A DNA stretch of 64,000 nt from Actinomadura citrea (GCF_013409045.1 NZ_JACCBT010000001.1:7356669-7420668); one strand, 5' to 3'; shown: positions 1-9,037, counted from the stretch's first letter. Translations and numbers: made by a program. Notes: generated by a model not told the origin, from the sequence alone.

Positions 1-800
1 GTGTGGCAGGCGATCGCGGCGGCCGCGGTGACGTTGAGCGAGTCGACTCCGTTGGACATGGCCTCCGCGCTCATGGGGATGCACACGCGCTCGTCGGCCT
101 CGTCCAGCCAGTGGGAGGAAAGGCCGTCCCCCTCCGACCCGAGCATGAGCGCGGCGCGGTCGCCGATGGGCACCTCGTCCAGCGGCGTGACCGACTGGTC
201 CGGAGTCAGCGCCAGGAGGCTGAACCCCGCCGCCCGCACCTTGCCGAGGCCGTCGTGCCAGCTGGTCATCCGGGCGTAGGGGATCGCGAAGACCGCGCCC
301 ATGGAGACCTTGACCGCGCGCCGGTACAGGGGATCGGCGCACCTCGGCGACAGGATGATCGCGTCGACGCCCAGCGCGGCCGCGCACCGGAAGATGGCGC
401 CGACGTTGGTGTGGTCGACGATGTCCTCGCAGATGACGACGCGGCGGGCCGTGCCGAGGACGGTGTCGACGGGCGGCAGGGGGAGTCGTTCCAGGGAGGC
501 CAGGGCGCCGCGGTGCACCTGGAAGCCTGTGATCGCTTCCATCGTGGCGTCGTCGGCAAGGTAGGCGGGGGCGTCCATGCCGTCCAGCAGGTCGGCCAGC
601 GGTCCGGTCCAGCGGCGGGCCATCAGCAGGGAGCGGACGGGGTGCCCGGCGCCGACCGCGCGGCGGATCACCTTCTCGCCCTCGGCGACGAACAGGCCGT
701 GCTCGGCCTCCAGGCTCTTGCGGAGGTTGACGTCGCGGAGGCGGACATAGTCCGCGAGGCGCGGGTCGGCGGGGTCGGAGACGGGGATCAGGCTGGCCAT
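1..800 (-). CDS. TrmH/SpoU-family RNA 2'-O-methyltransferase (3' end outside window)
   Basis: Reading leftwards from ATG at 800 the frame stays open for 266 codons to the window edge, so the C-terminus is missing. The SpoU (SPOUT) methyltransferase motifs are present in order: motif 1 NVGAIFR near residue 132, motif 2 LGSEGDGLS near 220, and motif 3 IPM...VDSLNVTAA near 241-260. These form the trefoil-knot S-adenosylmethionine site that methylates ribose 2'-OH in rRNA or tRNA. The N-terminal part with the FVAEGEKVI segment resembles the substrate-binding domain of TrmH/RlmB-like enzymes. The exact RNA target cannot be told from sequence. It is transcribed away from the vWA gene. Confidence 0.9.
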   Translation of the reverse strand, partial: MASLIPVSDPADPRLADYVRLRDVNLRKSLEAEHGLFVAEGEKVIRRAVGAGHPVRSLLMARRWTGPLADLLDGMDAPAYLADDATMEAITGFQVHRGALASLERLPLPPVDTVLGTARRVVICEDIVDHTNVGAIFRCAAALGVDAIILSPRCADPLYRRAVKVSMGAVFAIPYARMTSWHDGLGKVRAAGFSLLALTPDQSVTPLDEVPIGDRAALMLGSEGDGLSSHWLDEADERVCIPMSAEAMSNGVDSLNVTAAAAIACH

Positions 801-1070
801 CCCCCCAGTCTGCCGCCGGGCACGCGGTGCCCCGGCTGCGTCGCGGCCGGATCCGGCCGCGAGAGGCCCTGAATCCGGTTCTAGAGAGAGATTCGCGTAC
901 TCTCGTACCCCTCCGATCGCTGGGCGGGGCGGCCGCGTACGCTGCCAGGTTCGTCGGGGCTCACGCTCATGACCTGCGTCATTATCAGTTTTGAGTCCTT
1001 TGTAACCTCTGTGGCGTACTACTACAGTGCCGGGGAACATCGGCGGGTTTCAGGCGAATCGAGGGCAGCC

Positions 1071-3320
1071 GTGAGCGGACGTCATCGCAATGACTTCCCC
1101 GGAGGGGCGGGCGAAGGCGGGTACGACCCGTCCACCCCCGTCTTCGGCCCGGCCAACGACGGGTCGTCCGACTGGTTCGGAGCGCGGGACAGCCAGGGCC
1201 AGCCGCTCGCCCAGCCCCAGGCGGGCCCGCAGGGCGCCCCGCCCGGCACGGCGCCGGGCGCGTCCGGTGAGACGCCCGAGTGGTTCACGCCCCGGAGTTC
1301 GTCCGAGCAGCCGGTCTACGGGCAGGGCCGGTACGGAGAGGAGCCGAGGACCGCGTCCCCGCAGGGGCCTCCCCCGGAGTCCTCGCCCCTGGCCGGGACG
1401 GGTTACAGCGAGTACGACGCCATCAGCAGGTCGGACGGCGGCCAGGCCGGGTTCTTCGGCGGTTCCGGCGGGTCGGGTGACTCCGGCGGATACGGCGGCG
1501 GTTCTGGTGGTTCAGGCGGCTCGGGCGGTTCAGGCGGCTCGGGCGGCTCGGGCGGCCATGGCAGCGGATCGGGCGGCTACGAGTACGGGCGGCGCAGGCG
1601 CAAGCGCAGCGCGACCGCGCTGATCGGGCCGATGGCGGGCGCCGTGGGCCTGGCGCTGCTGCTCGGTGTGGGCGTCTACGCCTTCGCCGAGAGCGGCGGC
1701 GGCTGCTCCGGCGACGGCGCGATGAACCTGTCCGTGGCGGCCGCGCTCGACATCGCGCCGGTCGTGGAGAAGGCCGCCGGACGGTTCAACGACGGCAAGC
1801 ACAAGGTCGACGGCAAGTGCGTCAAGGCGACCGTGAAGCGGGTCGAGCCCTCGGCGGTGACGACGCAGCTGTCCGGGCAGGCCGTGGCGAACGACCGGCC
1901 GGACGTGTGGATCCCCGACTCGTCCCTGTGGATCTCGCTGGCGCAGACCGACGGCGAGAACGGCGACAAGAGCGGCGTCGTGTCCACCAAGACCTCGCTC
2001 GCGACCAGCCCGATCGTGGTGGGGCTGCCGCGGACGCTCGCGCTGCAGCTGAAGAAGCAGGGCATCACCGCCAGCCCGTCGTGGGACAACCTGCTGAAGG
2101 CCGCGGGCGGCGTCGCGGGCGGCGCGGTCACCAAGAACCAGATGATCCCGGCGGGGTCGGTGCGGCTCGTCGTGCCCGACCCGATGAGGAACGCCGCGGG
2201 CATGGGCTCGCTGATGGTCACGAGCACGCTGCTGGCCAACGACCCGAACCGGGACTCGATCTTCACCGGCATCGTCCGGACCGTCCGGGAGAGCACCGTC
2301 CCGAACGTGAAGGCGGAGTTCGAGCACTTCCGCAAGGACCGCACCGGCAAGCAGCCGATCTCGCTGTCGTCGGAGCAGTCGCTCTACTCCTACAACCGGA
2401 GCAAGCCCGCCGAGCCCGCGGTCGCGCTGTACCCGATCGAGGGCACGCTGTCGATGGACTACCCGTTCACCGTCACCGCCAAGGGCGACGGTGAGCGCAA
2501 GGCCGCCCGCCTGCTCGAACAGGCGATGCGGACCGAGGCGACCCGCAAGGACGTCCTCGACGCCGGGTTCCGGGCGACCGACGGCAAGGCGCCGCCCGGG
2601 TTCGGCGAGGCGGCCGGCGTCAGCCCGGCCCGGCCGCGGCAGCTGCCCGCGCCGAAGAGCGAGGACGTCGCGAAGGTCATGCAGGCGTGGTCGAAGCTGT
2701 CGCTCGGCCTGCGCATGCTCACCCTGATCGACGTGTCCGGGTCGATGTCCGAGAAGGTCGGGCCGAACGTCAACCGGCTCCAGGCCATCGCGCAGGTGTC
2801 GCAGGGCGGGCTCAGCATGATGTCCAACGACACCGAGCTCGGACAGTGGCTGTTCTCGACGAACATGGACGGCAAGACGCCGTACAAGGAGACGGTGCCG
2901 GTCGGCCCCCTCGGCGAGCGGGTCGGGTCCAACACGCGGCGCGGCCTCGTCCTGTCCACGCTCAACCAGATGAAGCCGAAGCCGGACGGCGACACCGGCC
3001 TCTACCGGACGATGCTGGCCGCGTACAAGAGCATGAACGACTCCTACAAGCCGGAGTTCGGCAACTCGATCCTGCTGCTCACCGACGGGAAGAACGACGA
3101 CCCGGACGGCCCGTCGCTGAAGGACACCCTGGAGCAGCTGAAGGACATGCAGGACCCGAACAAGCCGATCCAGGTGAACATGATCGGGTTCGGCAAGGGC
3201 GTGGACCGGGGCGAGCTGGAGCAGATCGCCGCGGCGACGAACGGCAACGTGCAGATCGCCATGACGCCCGGCGAGATCTCCAAGATCTTCCTCAAGATGC
3301 TCTCCCGCCGGATCCAGTGA
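1071..3320 (+). CDS. Membrane-anchored substrate-binding/von Willebrand factor A domain protein
   Basis: 749 aa from a GTG start at 1071 preceded by GAGGG; an in-frame upstream ATG at 969 has no good ribosome binding site. Residues 1-175 are a disordered Gly/Pro/Ser region ending in a Gly-Gly-Ser tandem tract. An RRRRKR stop-transfer segment then precedes one membrane helix (about 182-203). The exported middle part resembles an ABC-type extracellular solute-binding fold (SVAAALDIAPVVEKAAGRF, DVWIPDSSLW). The C-terminal third is a vWA domain with an intact MIDAS motif DVSGS near 551 and LLTDGKND. Fused SBP-vWA proteins of this kind are common in actinomycetes; their ligand is unknown. A cell-envelope metal-dependent adhesion or assembly role is inference. 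Confidence 0.85.
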   Translation: MSGRHRNDFPGGAGEGGYDPSTPVFGPANDGSSDWFGARDSQGQPLAQPQAGPQGAPPGTAPGASGETPEWFTPRSSSEQPVYGQGRYGEEPRTASPQGPPPESSPLAGTGYSEYDAISRSDGGQAGFFGGSGGSGDSGGYGGGSGGSGGSGGSGGSGGSGGHGSGSGGYEYGRRRRKRSATALIGPMAGAVGLALLLGVGVYAFAESGGGCSGDGAMNLSVAAALDIAPVVEKAAGRFNDGKHKVDGKCVKATVKRVEPSAVTTQLSGQAVANDRPDVWIPDSSLWISLAQTDGENGDKSGVVSTKTSLATSPIVVGLPRTLALQLKKQGITASPSWDNLLKAAGGVAGGAVTKNQMIPAGSVRLVVPDPMRNAAGMGSLMVTSTLLANDPNRDSIFTGIVRTVRESTVPNVKAEFEHFRKDRTGKQPISLSSEQSLYSYNRSKPAEPAVALYPIEGTLSMDYPFTVTAKGDGERKAARLLEQAMRTEATRKDVLDAGFRATDGKAPPGFGEAAGVSPARPRQLPAPKSEDVAKVMQAWSKLSLGLRMLTLIDVSGSMSEKVGPNVNRLQAIAQVSQGGLSMMSNDTELGQWLFSTNMDGKTPYKETVPVGPLGERVGSNTRRGLVLSTLNQMKPKPDGDTGLYRTMLAAYKSMNDSYKPEFGNSILLLTDGKNDDPDGPSLKDTLEQLKDMQDPNKPIQVNMIGFGKGVDRGELEQIAAATNGNVQIAMTPGEISKIFLKMLSRRIQ
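1506..1556 (+). repeat. 9-bp tandem repeat encoding Gly-Gly-Ser
   Basis: Five consecutive 9-bp units of the form GGYGGYTCR plus a partial sixth lie in frame inside the vWA gene and encode a flexible GGS linker on the cytoplasmic side of the membrane helix. Such a tract is prone to length change by slippage in steps of three residues. Confidence 0.8.
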
Positions 3321-3336
3321 TCACCATTCGGTGATC
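3319..3336 (+). terminator. Small hairpin at the end of the vWA gene
   Basis: GATCACC (3319-3325) and GGTGATC (3330-3336) form a perfect 7-bp stem with an ATTC loop, overlapping the stop codon. No T-run follows, so termination strength is uncertain. Confidence 0.4.
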
Positions 3337-3416
3337 TTCCGAATGCGCCAGGTAGTTCTTGATTTTTCCCTGAAATCCGTGTCAACCGGGCGCCCGATTC
3401 GACCGTCAATCTATGT

Positions 3417-3451
3417 GGAGGCCCGACGGGGAGCGGGGCCGTCGGGCCTCC
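3417..3451 (+). terminator. Strong 13-bp hairpin between the vWA gene and the first sigma gene
   Basis: GGAGGCCCGACGG (3417-3429) pairs perfectly with CCGTCGGGCCTCC (3439-3451) over a 9-nt loop. It lies about 100 bp after the vWA stop and 160 bp before the sigma-factor start. It could be an intrinsic terminator without a U-tract, as usual in high-GC actinomycetes, or a leader structure of the sigma gene. Confidence 0.6.
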
Positions 3452-3612
3452 GACCTACATCCCTCCCTGGCCCGTGACGGGGAGGCGGCCGCCGGTCGGA
3501 CGACCGACCGGGGCCGGGAGAGCGAACCGCTCCCTCTGAGATCTTCCAGCCCGTCCCCGGCGTCCACGACGCCCCGGACGAGGATTCCCAGCACAGCCCG
3601 CGGGAGGACTTC

Positions 3613-5124
3613 GTGTCCGGTTGGCCCAGTCTCGACCGCGCCGACGACGAGCGCCTGGCGCGGACGCTCGCGGCAGGCGATCCGAGCGCCCTCATCCAGG
3701 TCATGGACCGCTACGCGGCCCGCCTGTACGACTACTGCCACGCACTGCTGCGCGACCAGGACCAGGCGGCCGGCGCACTCCACGACGCGCTCATCGCCGC
3801 CTACGCGCACGTGTCCGGCCTGCGCGAACCCGACCGCTTCCGCGGCTGGCTGTACGCGCTCGTCCGCAACGAGTGCATGCGGCGGCTGCGCGACCCGGAC
3901 CGTCCCGCGCAGCGCCACGAGGCGCCCGAGGTCGAGGACGGCTTCCTGGACGACGCGGAGCTCGCCCGGCGCCAGGAGGCCCGGCGGCTCGTCCACGCCG
4001 CCCTGTCCGGCCTGCGCGGACGCGAGCGCGAGTCGGTCGACCTCATGCTGCGGCACGGCCTGGACGCCGACGAGATCGGCGGCGTCCTCGGCATGGACGC
4101 GCAGCAGGCCGCGGGGCTGACCGCCGAGGCCCGCGCCCGTCTGGACGACTCGCTCGCCGCCGCCTACATCGCCCGCGCGGGACGCGACGACTGCTTCGAG
4201 GCCGCGGCGATCGTCGACGACGCGGGATGGCCGCTCCCGCCGCCGGTCGTGCACAGGCTCGTCCAGCACATCGAGTCGTGCGGCGTCTGCGGCCCCCGGC
4301 GCGACCGCACCGTCTCGGCGGCGCGGCTCCTGCAGGTGCTGCCGGTCGCGATGATGCCGAACGACCTGCGCGGGCTCGTCATGGCGACCGCCACCGACCC
4401 GGCGCTGGCGCCGGACCTCGCCGCCGTCGCGCACGCGGCCCGGCCGTTCGACGACTGGGGCTGGCCCGCCATGGTCGAGCAGGAGCCCGTGCGCGCCGCG
4501 TCGTCCGGAGGGGGCGGCGGCCAGCGCGGGGTGTGGGCCGCGCTGGCCGCGGCCGCCGCCGTCATCGCTGTCGTCGCGGCGGCGTACTACCTGATGTCCG
4601 GCTCGTCCGGCGAACCGACGGCCGCGCAGGGCCCCTCGGACGGGACGTCGGCGTCCTCCGTCTCGCCGTCCTCCCCGACCGAGTCGCAGGAGCCGTCCGA
4701 CACCCCGACGCCCACGCGGTCGGCCACCCCGACGCCGACGACCTCCTCGCCGACGCCGACCCCGACGAAGACGCGCGAGCCGTCGCGCTCGCCCCGCCCG
4801 ACCGCGACCCGTACCCAGCCCAGGACCGGACGGTTGTCGATCGGCTCCTGCGCCATCGAGGGCGCGGGGCCGGGCAGCTGCACCATCACCGTGCGGGCCG
4901 TCGGCGGGACGGCCACCTGGTCGGTCACGGGCGCGTCCGGCGGACTCAGCGCCAGCGGCGGCGGCACGCTGCGCAGCGGCCAGGTCGGCTACGCCCGCGT
5001 CAGCGGGACCTGCACCCCGCCCGGCGGCTCCGGGACGGTCAGCTTCTCCAACGGGGACGTGCGCACCGTGACGCTGACGTGCCAGCCGGAGGACGGAGAC
5101 GGCGGCGGCCGGCGGTCCAGCTGA
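3613..5124 (+). CDS. ECF-like sigma factor fused to zinc-finger, membrane helix and extracellular domain
   Basis: 503 aa, GTG start with GGGAGG six bases upstream. Residues 15-85 are sigma region 2 (YDYCHALLRD, RGWLYALVRNECMRR) and about 125-180 is region 4 (RGRERESVDLMLRHGLDADEIG). Next comes an anti-sigma-like zinc motif H-x3-C-x2-C (HIESCGVC, near 218), a conserved FDDWGWP patch, one membrane helix (about 306-329), a Ser/Thr/Pro-rich wall-spanning linker, and a C-terminal Cys-containing beta-rich domain (about 410-495). The polypeptide therefore reads as regulator plus sensor in one chain, with the sigma part inside and the sensor outside. Such fused ECF groups are known in Actinobacteria; the stimulus and the release mechanism, perhaps proteolysis, are inference. 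A paralogue follows directly. Confidence 0.85.
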   Translation: MSGWPSLDRADDERLARTLAAGDPSALIQVMDRYAARLYDYCHALLRDQDQAAGALHDALIAAYAHVSGLREPDRFRGWLYALVRNECMRRLRDPDRPAQRHEAPEVEDGFLDDAELARRQEARRLVHAALSGLRGRERESVDLMLRHGLDADEIGGVLGMDAQQAAGLTAEARARLDDSLAAAYIARAGRDDCFEAAAIVDDAGWPLPPPVVHRLVQHIESCGVCGPRRDRTVSAARLLQVLPVAMMPNDLRGLVMATATDPALAPDLAAVAHAARPFDDWGWPAMVEQEPVRAASSGGGGGQRGVWAALAAAAAVIAVVAAAYYLMSGSSGEPTAAQGPSDGTSASSVSPSSPTESQEPSDTPTPTRSATPTPTTSSPTPTPTKTREPSRSPRPTATRTQPRTGRLSIGSCAIEGAGPGSCTITVRAVGGTATWSVTGASGGLSASGGGTLRSGQVGYARVSGTCTPPGGSGTVSFSNGDVRTVTLTCQPEDGDGGGRRSS

Positions 5125-5337
5125 TCGAAGGGTGATCCAGATCACTTTCGCGCGCGGGAGGGCCGCCCCACGAGGCGATACGGCCACGGGGCGTACCGGA
5201 TTCGTCACTTAAATCTGCTCATAAGGGAGAAATCCCAGCAACTTGGTGGCAAGATCAGGCAACCTGAGCCGGCCGACGCGCGTCGGGGCTCGTCGGGGGC
5301 AGATCTTCGATGACCGATTTCGACTGGGAGGGTTCCC

Positions 5338-6822
5338 GTGGCCGGTGAGTCAGGGGCCGCGCAGAATGACGACCTCAGGCTGGCGGACTCGCTGCGAGCC
5401 GGGGACGTCATCGCGCTGACCGAGGTCTACGACACCTACGCGCCGTTCCTCTACGACTACTGCCACGGCCTGCTGCGCGACCGCGTCGAGGCGTCCGGGG
5501 CCCTGCGCAACGTCGTCATCGCCGCCCGCGAGCACGTGGACCGGCTCACCGAGCCGGCCCGGCTGCGCGGCTGGCTGTACGCGATCGCCCGCAAGGAGTG
5601 CATGCGGCGCCGCGACAGCCCGAACCGGCACACCGGTCAGGAGGCCCCGGAGGCCGAGGACGAGCTGACGCCCGAGCAGCTCGCCCGCCGCGAGGAGCGC
5701 CGGCTGCTCGCGCACAGCGCGCTCGCCGCGCTCAACGGGCGGCAGCGCGAGGCCATCGACCTGTCGGTCCGCCACGAGCTGGACGAGGTGGACCTGTCCG
5801 GCATCTTCGGCATGCCGCTGGAGGAGACGCTCGCCCTGGCGCAGCAGGCCCGCGAGGACCTCGCCGCCGCGCTGCACGCGTCCCTCATCGCGCAGAACCA
5901 CTGGAAGGACTGCCCGAGCGTCGCGGCCCTGACCGAGTCGTGGCCGCTGTCCCCGCAGACATCGGCGGCGCTCGTCCGGCATGTGGAGAACTGCCCGGTG
6001 TGCGGGGCGCGGGAGACGCCGCCGCTGCCGCCGGACCGGCTGCTGTCGGTGCTGCCGATCGCGGCGATCCCCGCCGACCTGCGGCTGGACGTGCTGACCG
6101 CGGCGACCGCCGAGGACCGGGCCGGGAACCGCCGCGCCATCGCCGCCTGGACCGAGCCGTTCGACGAGTACGGCTGGCCGCTCCCCTACCAGCAGACCGC
6201 CCCGCGCGCCCGGGACCGCGCGCCCGGGCGGCGGCGCGGGCCGCTGCTCGCCGCCGTCGCGGTGGGCGTCGGCGTCCTGGTCCTGTTCGCCGGCGCGATG
6301 GCGTGGCTGGGCGGCGGGGACGAGGGGACGAACGCGGCGGCGACCGGGCCCGTGACGCCCGGCGGCACCCCGCCCGGCGGTTCGTCCGCGCCGGAGCCGA
6401 TACCGACCGACCCGTCGTCGCCCACATCGCCGACGGCGTCCCCGACCGAGTCGAAGTCGCCTTCGAAGTCGCCGTCGCCGTCGGCGTCCAAGAGCATGTC
6501 CAAGCCGCCGTCGAGCAGGCCGCCGGCGCCGCCCACGACCAGCGCGCCGAAGCCGCCCAAGCCGGGCACCCTGTCGGTGAGCGGCTGCGACATGGACAGG
6601 AACGACGCGTGCACCGTCACGGTCACCGCCGTGGGGGGCTATGTGAACTGGCAGGTGACCGGCACGTCCGGGCCCGTCAGGGCGGGCGGCTCCGGCCACC
6701 TCGACGCGGGCCAGAGCGGCGGCGTGCGGGTGTCGCGCGCGTCCGGGTTCTGCTGGGGCAGGCAGACCGGGACGGTGTCGTTCTCCTCGGGCGGCTCGGC
6801 GACGGTCACCTACCGCTGCTGA
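5338..6822 (+). CDS. Second ECF-like sigma factor with membrane and extracellular domains (paralogue)
   Basis: 494 aa, GTG start with GGGAGGG upstream. The domain order matches the preceding gene: region 2 (YDYCHGLLRDR, RGWLYAIARKECMRR), region 4 (NGRQREAIDLSVRHELDEVDLSG), the H-x3-C-x2-C motif HVENCPVC near 214, the FDEYGWP patch, a membrane helix at about 300-325, a Ser/Pro/Lys-rich linker and a C-terminal beta-rich domain with four Cys. Differences cluster in the linker and outer domain, as expected if the two copies sense different ligands or dimerise. The intergenic 213 bp suggests its own promoter. Its regulon cannot be read from this window. Confidence 0.85.
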   Translation: MAGESGAAQNDDLRLADSLRAGDVIALTEVYDTYAPFLYDYCHGLLRDRVEASGALRNVVIAAREHVDRLTEPARLRGWLYAIARKECMRRRDSPNRHTGQEAPEAEDELTPEQLARREERRLLAHSALAALNGRQREAIDLSVRHELDEVDLSGIFGMPLEETLALAQQAREDLAAALHASLIAQNHWKDCPSVAALTESWPLSPQTSAALVRHVENCPVCGARETPPLPPDRLLSVLPIAAIPADLRLDVLTAATAEDRAGNRRAIAAWTEPFDEYGWPLPYQQTAPRARDRAPGRRRGPLLAAVAVGVGVLVLFAGAMAWLGGGDEGTNAAATGPVTPGGTPPGGSSAPEPIPTDPSSPTSPTASPTESKSPSKSPSPSASKSMSKPPSSRPPAPPTTSAPKPPKPGTLSVSGCDMDRNDACTVTVTAVGGYVNWQVTGTSGPVRAGGSGHLDAGQSGGVRVSRASGFCWGRQTGTVSFSSGGSATVTYRC

Positions 6823-6831
6823 GCGGGGCGG

Positions 6832-7917
6832 CTACCAGACCGAGCCCGCGTCGAGGGTGCGGTGGGCGCGGTCCAGCAGGAGCGGCACGCCGCCGCCGAT
6901 CTGGTCGAAGCCCTCGCCGACCGTCGCGTTCTGCAGGTAGCGGGCGTGGATGCCCTCCAGGATGACCGCGAGCTTGAAGCACGCGAAGGCGACGTAGAAG
7001 TCGAGGTCGGCGAGGTCGAATCCGGTCAGCTCGGCGTACCGCCCGGCGAACTCGCGGCGCGTGACGAAGCCGGGCGCGGAGGTGATCGTGGCGCCCACCG
7101 GGAGCTGCTCGGCGTCGGCCGCCTCCGCCCAGTAGACGAGCGTCAGCCCGAGGTCGGACAGGGGGTCGCCGAGCGTCGACATCTCCCAGTCGACGACGGC
7201 GGCGATCTGCGGGCGCGGCTCCAGGCGCGCGAGCGCGTTGTCGAGCCGGAAGTCGCCGTGGACCAGGCGGGCCGGGGCGTCGGCCGGCAGCCTCTCGGCC
7301 AGCCGCGCGACGAGCCGGTCGTACTCGGGCAGGTCATGGGTGTCGCCGGTGGCGCGGACGGCCTCCTGCGAGCTGTCCCACTGCTTGCCCCAGCGCTTGA
7401 GCTGGCGCTCCATGTAGCCGCTCGGACGCCCGAAGTCCCCCAGCCCGACGGCCTCCACGTCGACCGTGTGGATCGCGGCGAGCGCCTCGGCCAGCGCGTC
7501 GCTGAGGCCGCGCGCCTGCTCGGGAGTGATGTCGGCGGCGTCCTCCCGGGTGCGCAGGACGCGGCCCTCGACGAAGTCCATGAGGTAGAAGCGGGCGCCG
7601 ATGACCTCCTCGTCGTCGCAGAAGGCCAGCGTCGTCGGCACCGGCACCGCCGTCCCGTGGCCGAGTGCCGACAGCACGCGGTACTCGCGGCCCATGTCGT
7701 GCGCCGTCGGCAGGACGTGGCCGAGCGGCGGCCGGCGCAGCACGATGCGGCGGCCCCCGTCCAGCGTGAGGCCGTACGTGAGGTTGGAACGCCCGCCCGC
7801 GATCAGGTCGATCGCGCTGATCCGTCCGGATCCGGGCAGCTCACGGGCCAGCCAGGCCGCCAGCCGGGGGACGTCGATACCGGGCACCCCGGCGGGCAGT
7901 TCTGCGTCAACGGTCAT
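6832..7917 (-). CDS. Phosphotransferase of the aminoglycoside phosphotransferase-like (APH) superfamily
   Basis: 361 aa. The kinase-like fold is marked by the nucleotide-loop GGRSNLTY (about 44), the catalytic loop HGDFRLDN (about 221) with its Asp, and the metal-binding VDWEMSTLGDPLSDLG. This subfamily (ACAD10 N-terminal / FadE36-associated type) usually occurs near acyl-CoA dehydrogenases and is thought to phosphorylate hydroxyacyl substrates rather than antibiotics. Here the acyl-CoA dehydrogenases are about 50 kb away, so the link is only by family. It converges on the second sigma gene with 9 bp between stops. Drug resistance is unlikely. Confidence 0.85.
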   Translation of the reverse strand: MTVDAELPAGVPGIDVPRLAAWLARELPGSGRISAIDLIAGGRSNLTYGLTLDGGRRIVLRRPPLGHVLPTAHDMGREYRVLSALGHGTAVPVPTTLAFCDDEEVIGARFYLMDFVEGRVLRTREDAADITPEQARGLSDALAEALAAIHTVDVEAVGLGDFGRPSGYMERQLKRWGKQWDSSQEAVRATGDTHDLPEYDRLVARLAERLPADAPARLVHGDFRLDNALARLEPRPQIAAVVDWEMSTLGDPLSDLGLTLVYWAEAADAEQLPVGATITSAPGFVTRREFAGRYAELTGFDLADLDFYVAFACFKLAVILEGIHARYLQNATVGEGFDQIGGGVPLLLDRAHRTLDAGSVW

Positions 7918-8314
7918 GACGCACTATTAGAACGCGGCTCGGTCAGGGCTGTGAACCCCACCCCCGTACCGGCGTCCGGCCCCTGAAACCCCGGCCACTT
8001 CCGGCCGACTTGCGGCCGCGTGTAATCCGTTCTCCAGAGTAGGGCTTGACCTGCGAGAACACGGGGAGCCTCAGCCTCTCTTCCGCCCAGGGTGAGCAAC
8101 TCGACCGAACCCCCGGAGGAAAAATGTGACACAAGGTGGAATGCTCGGACACGCGGGGTGCCCGTCTGCCACCACACCGGATCAAACCCGGCTCAGTGGG
8201 CGTCAGCCGTCATCCCGCCACAAGGCGGCGGGCTGGACTTATGGGTCTCGCTGGGCTAAGAGAAGTAACTGATACCACTCGGGGGTCAGACCGCCCGATT
8301 GGGGGGGACGCACC
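7918..8314. other. Intergenic region between divergent genes, one possible short ORF
   Basis: 397 bp between the leftward phosphotransferase and the rightward unknown gene. It must carry both promoters. No convincing -35/-10 pair was read. The only coding candidate is the 48-codon frame listed separately; a leftward 87-codon frame has no ribosome binding site or recognisable product. Confidence 0.5.
8126..8272 (+). CDS. Possible 48-aa small protein of unknown function
   Basis: GTG start at 8126 follows a strong GGAGG at an optimal seven-base distance, and the frame runs 48 codons to TGA at 8272, 42 bp before the next gene. The product starts VTQGGMLGHAGCPS and is basic at its end. Third-codon GC is lower than in neighbouring genes, which argues against a real gene. 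The same Shine-Dalgarno also serves an ATG-TGA start-stop one base earlier in frame, so the site may be a leader rather than a coding gene. Confidence 0.3.
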   Translation: MTQGGMLGHAGCPSATTPDQTRLSGRQPSSRHKAAGWTYGSRWAKRSN

Positions 8315-9037
8315 GTGGCAGACGCATGGCTGCCAACAGCCGGCCGCATGCCGGCACCGAACGATGGCGGAGCGTTGCGGGGAGGTGCTCCCCGCGTCGT
8401 CTGGTGCGCCGAGGAGCACGACCCGCACACCGTCTCCGCGCGCTCGGTGGCCGCCGACCTGCTGAAGGAGAACCGGCCCGCCCACCTGGTGTGGCACCCG
8501 GGCACCGGTGAGATCGTCCAGCTCCTGCCGATCACCCGCGCGGCCCGGCTGCTCGGCGGCGCCCTCGGGCGGGAGGGCCGTGTCTGCGCGCAGATCATGG
8601 TGGTGGGCCAGTCGCGTTCGCCGTTCACCGGCTGGCCGCTCACCGGCGTCGAGGCGATCGTCCAATGGCTGGACGCGTGGGGCGTCGCGCGCCGCTGGCC
8701 CGCGGGCCCCCCGCTGCCGTCGCCGCAGTCCTACCACGCGCAGCGCAGCCGCAGGGACTGGGCGCGCGGCGGGCACTACGGCGCGTCCCAGGTGCCGCTC
8801 CTGGACCGTCCCGACCCCGGCGGGATCGACGTCCGGCGCATCACCGGGCCCGACACCCCGGTCGCCCCCATCCCGAAGCCCCGGCTCCCCGGCACCCCCG
8901 CCGGCCCCCGGCTCGTGACGGCGCGGCCGCGCACGCCCGAGACCGTCCGTCCGGCGCCGAGCGACGCGCCGTCCGCGCGTCCCGGACCGCTGCACCCCGC
9001 GGTGGAGCCCGTCCCGGTCGGCCCCCTGTCCAACTGA
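8315..9037 (+). CDS. Unknown actinobacterial protein, possibly amidase-like
   Basis: 240 aa, GTG start after a G-rich tract. The visible conserved segments are HLVWHPGTGEIVQLLPITRA (about 67-86), a GRVCAQIMVVG core with FTGWPLTG, and HYGASQVPLLDRPDPGGIDV (about 157), followed by a Pro-rich disordered tail. The paired His segments and the 'HYG.SQVP..DPG.ID' pattern recall secreted N-acetylmuramoyl-L-alanine amidase-like proteins of actinomycetes, but there is no signal peptide and zinc ligands are not certain. Function is therefore unknown; an inactive peptidoglycan-amidase fold is the best guess. Confidence 0.6.
   Translation: MADAWLPTAGRMPAPNDGGALRGGAPRVVWCAEEHDPHTVSARSVAADLLKENRPAHLVWHPGTGEIVQLLPITRAARLLGGALGREGRVCAQIMVVGQSRSPFTGWPLTGVEAIVQWLDAWGVARRWPAGPPLPSPQSYHAQRSRRDWARGGHYGASQVPLLDRPDPGGIDVRRITGPDTPVAPIPKPRLPGTPAGPRLVTARPRTPETVRPAPSDAPSARPGPLHPAVEPVPVGPLSN

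Noticed and set aside
6832..7917. Aminoglycoside resistance gene
   Set aside because: The sequence belongs to the acyl-CoA-dehydrogenase-associated branch of the fold and has no antibiotic context.
7914..8177. Leftward 87-codon frame upstream of the phosphotransferase
   Set aside because: It overlaps the promoter region, has no ribosome binding site, and its product resembles nothing recognisable.
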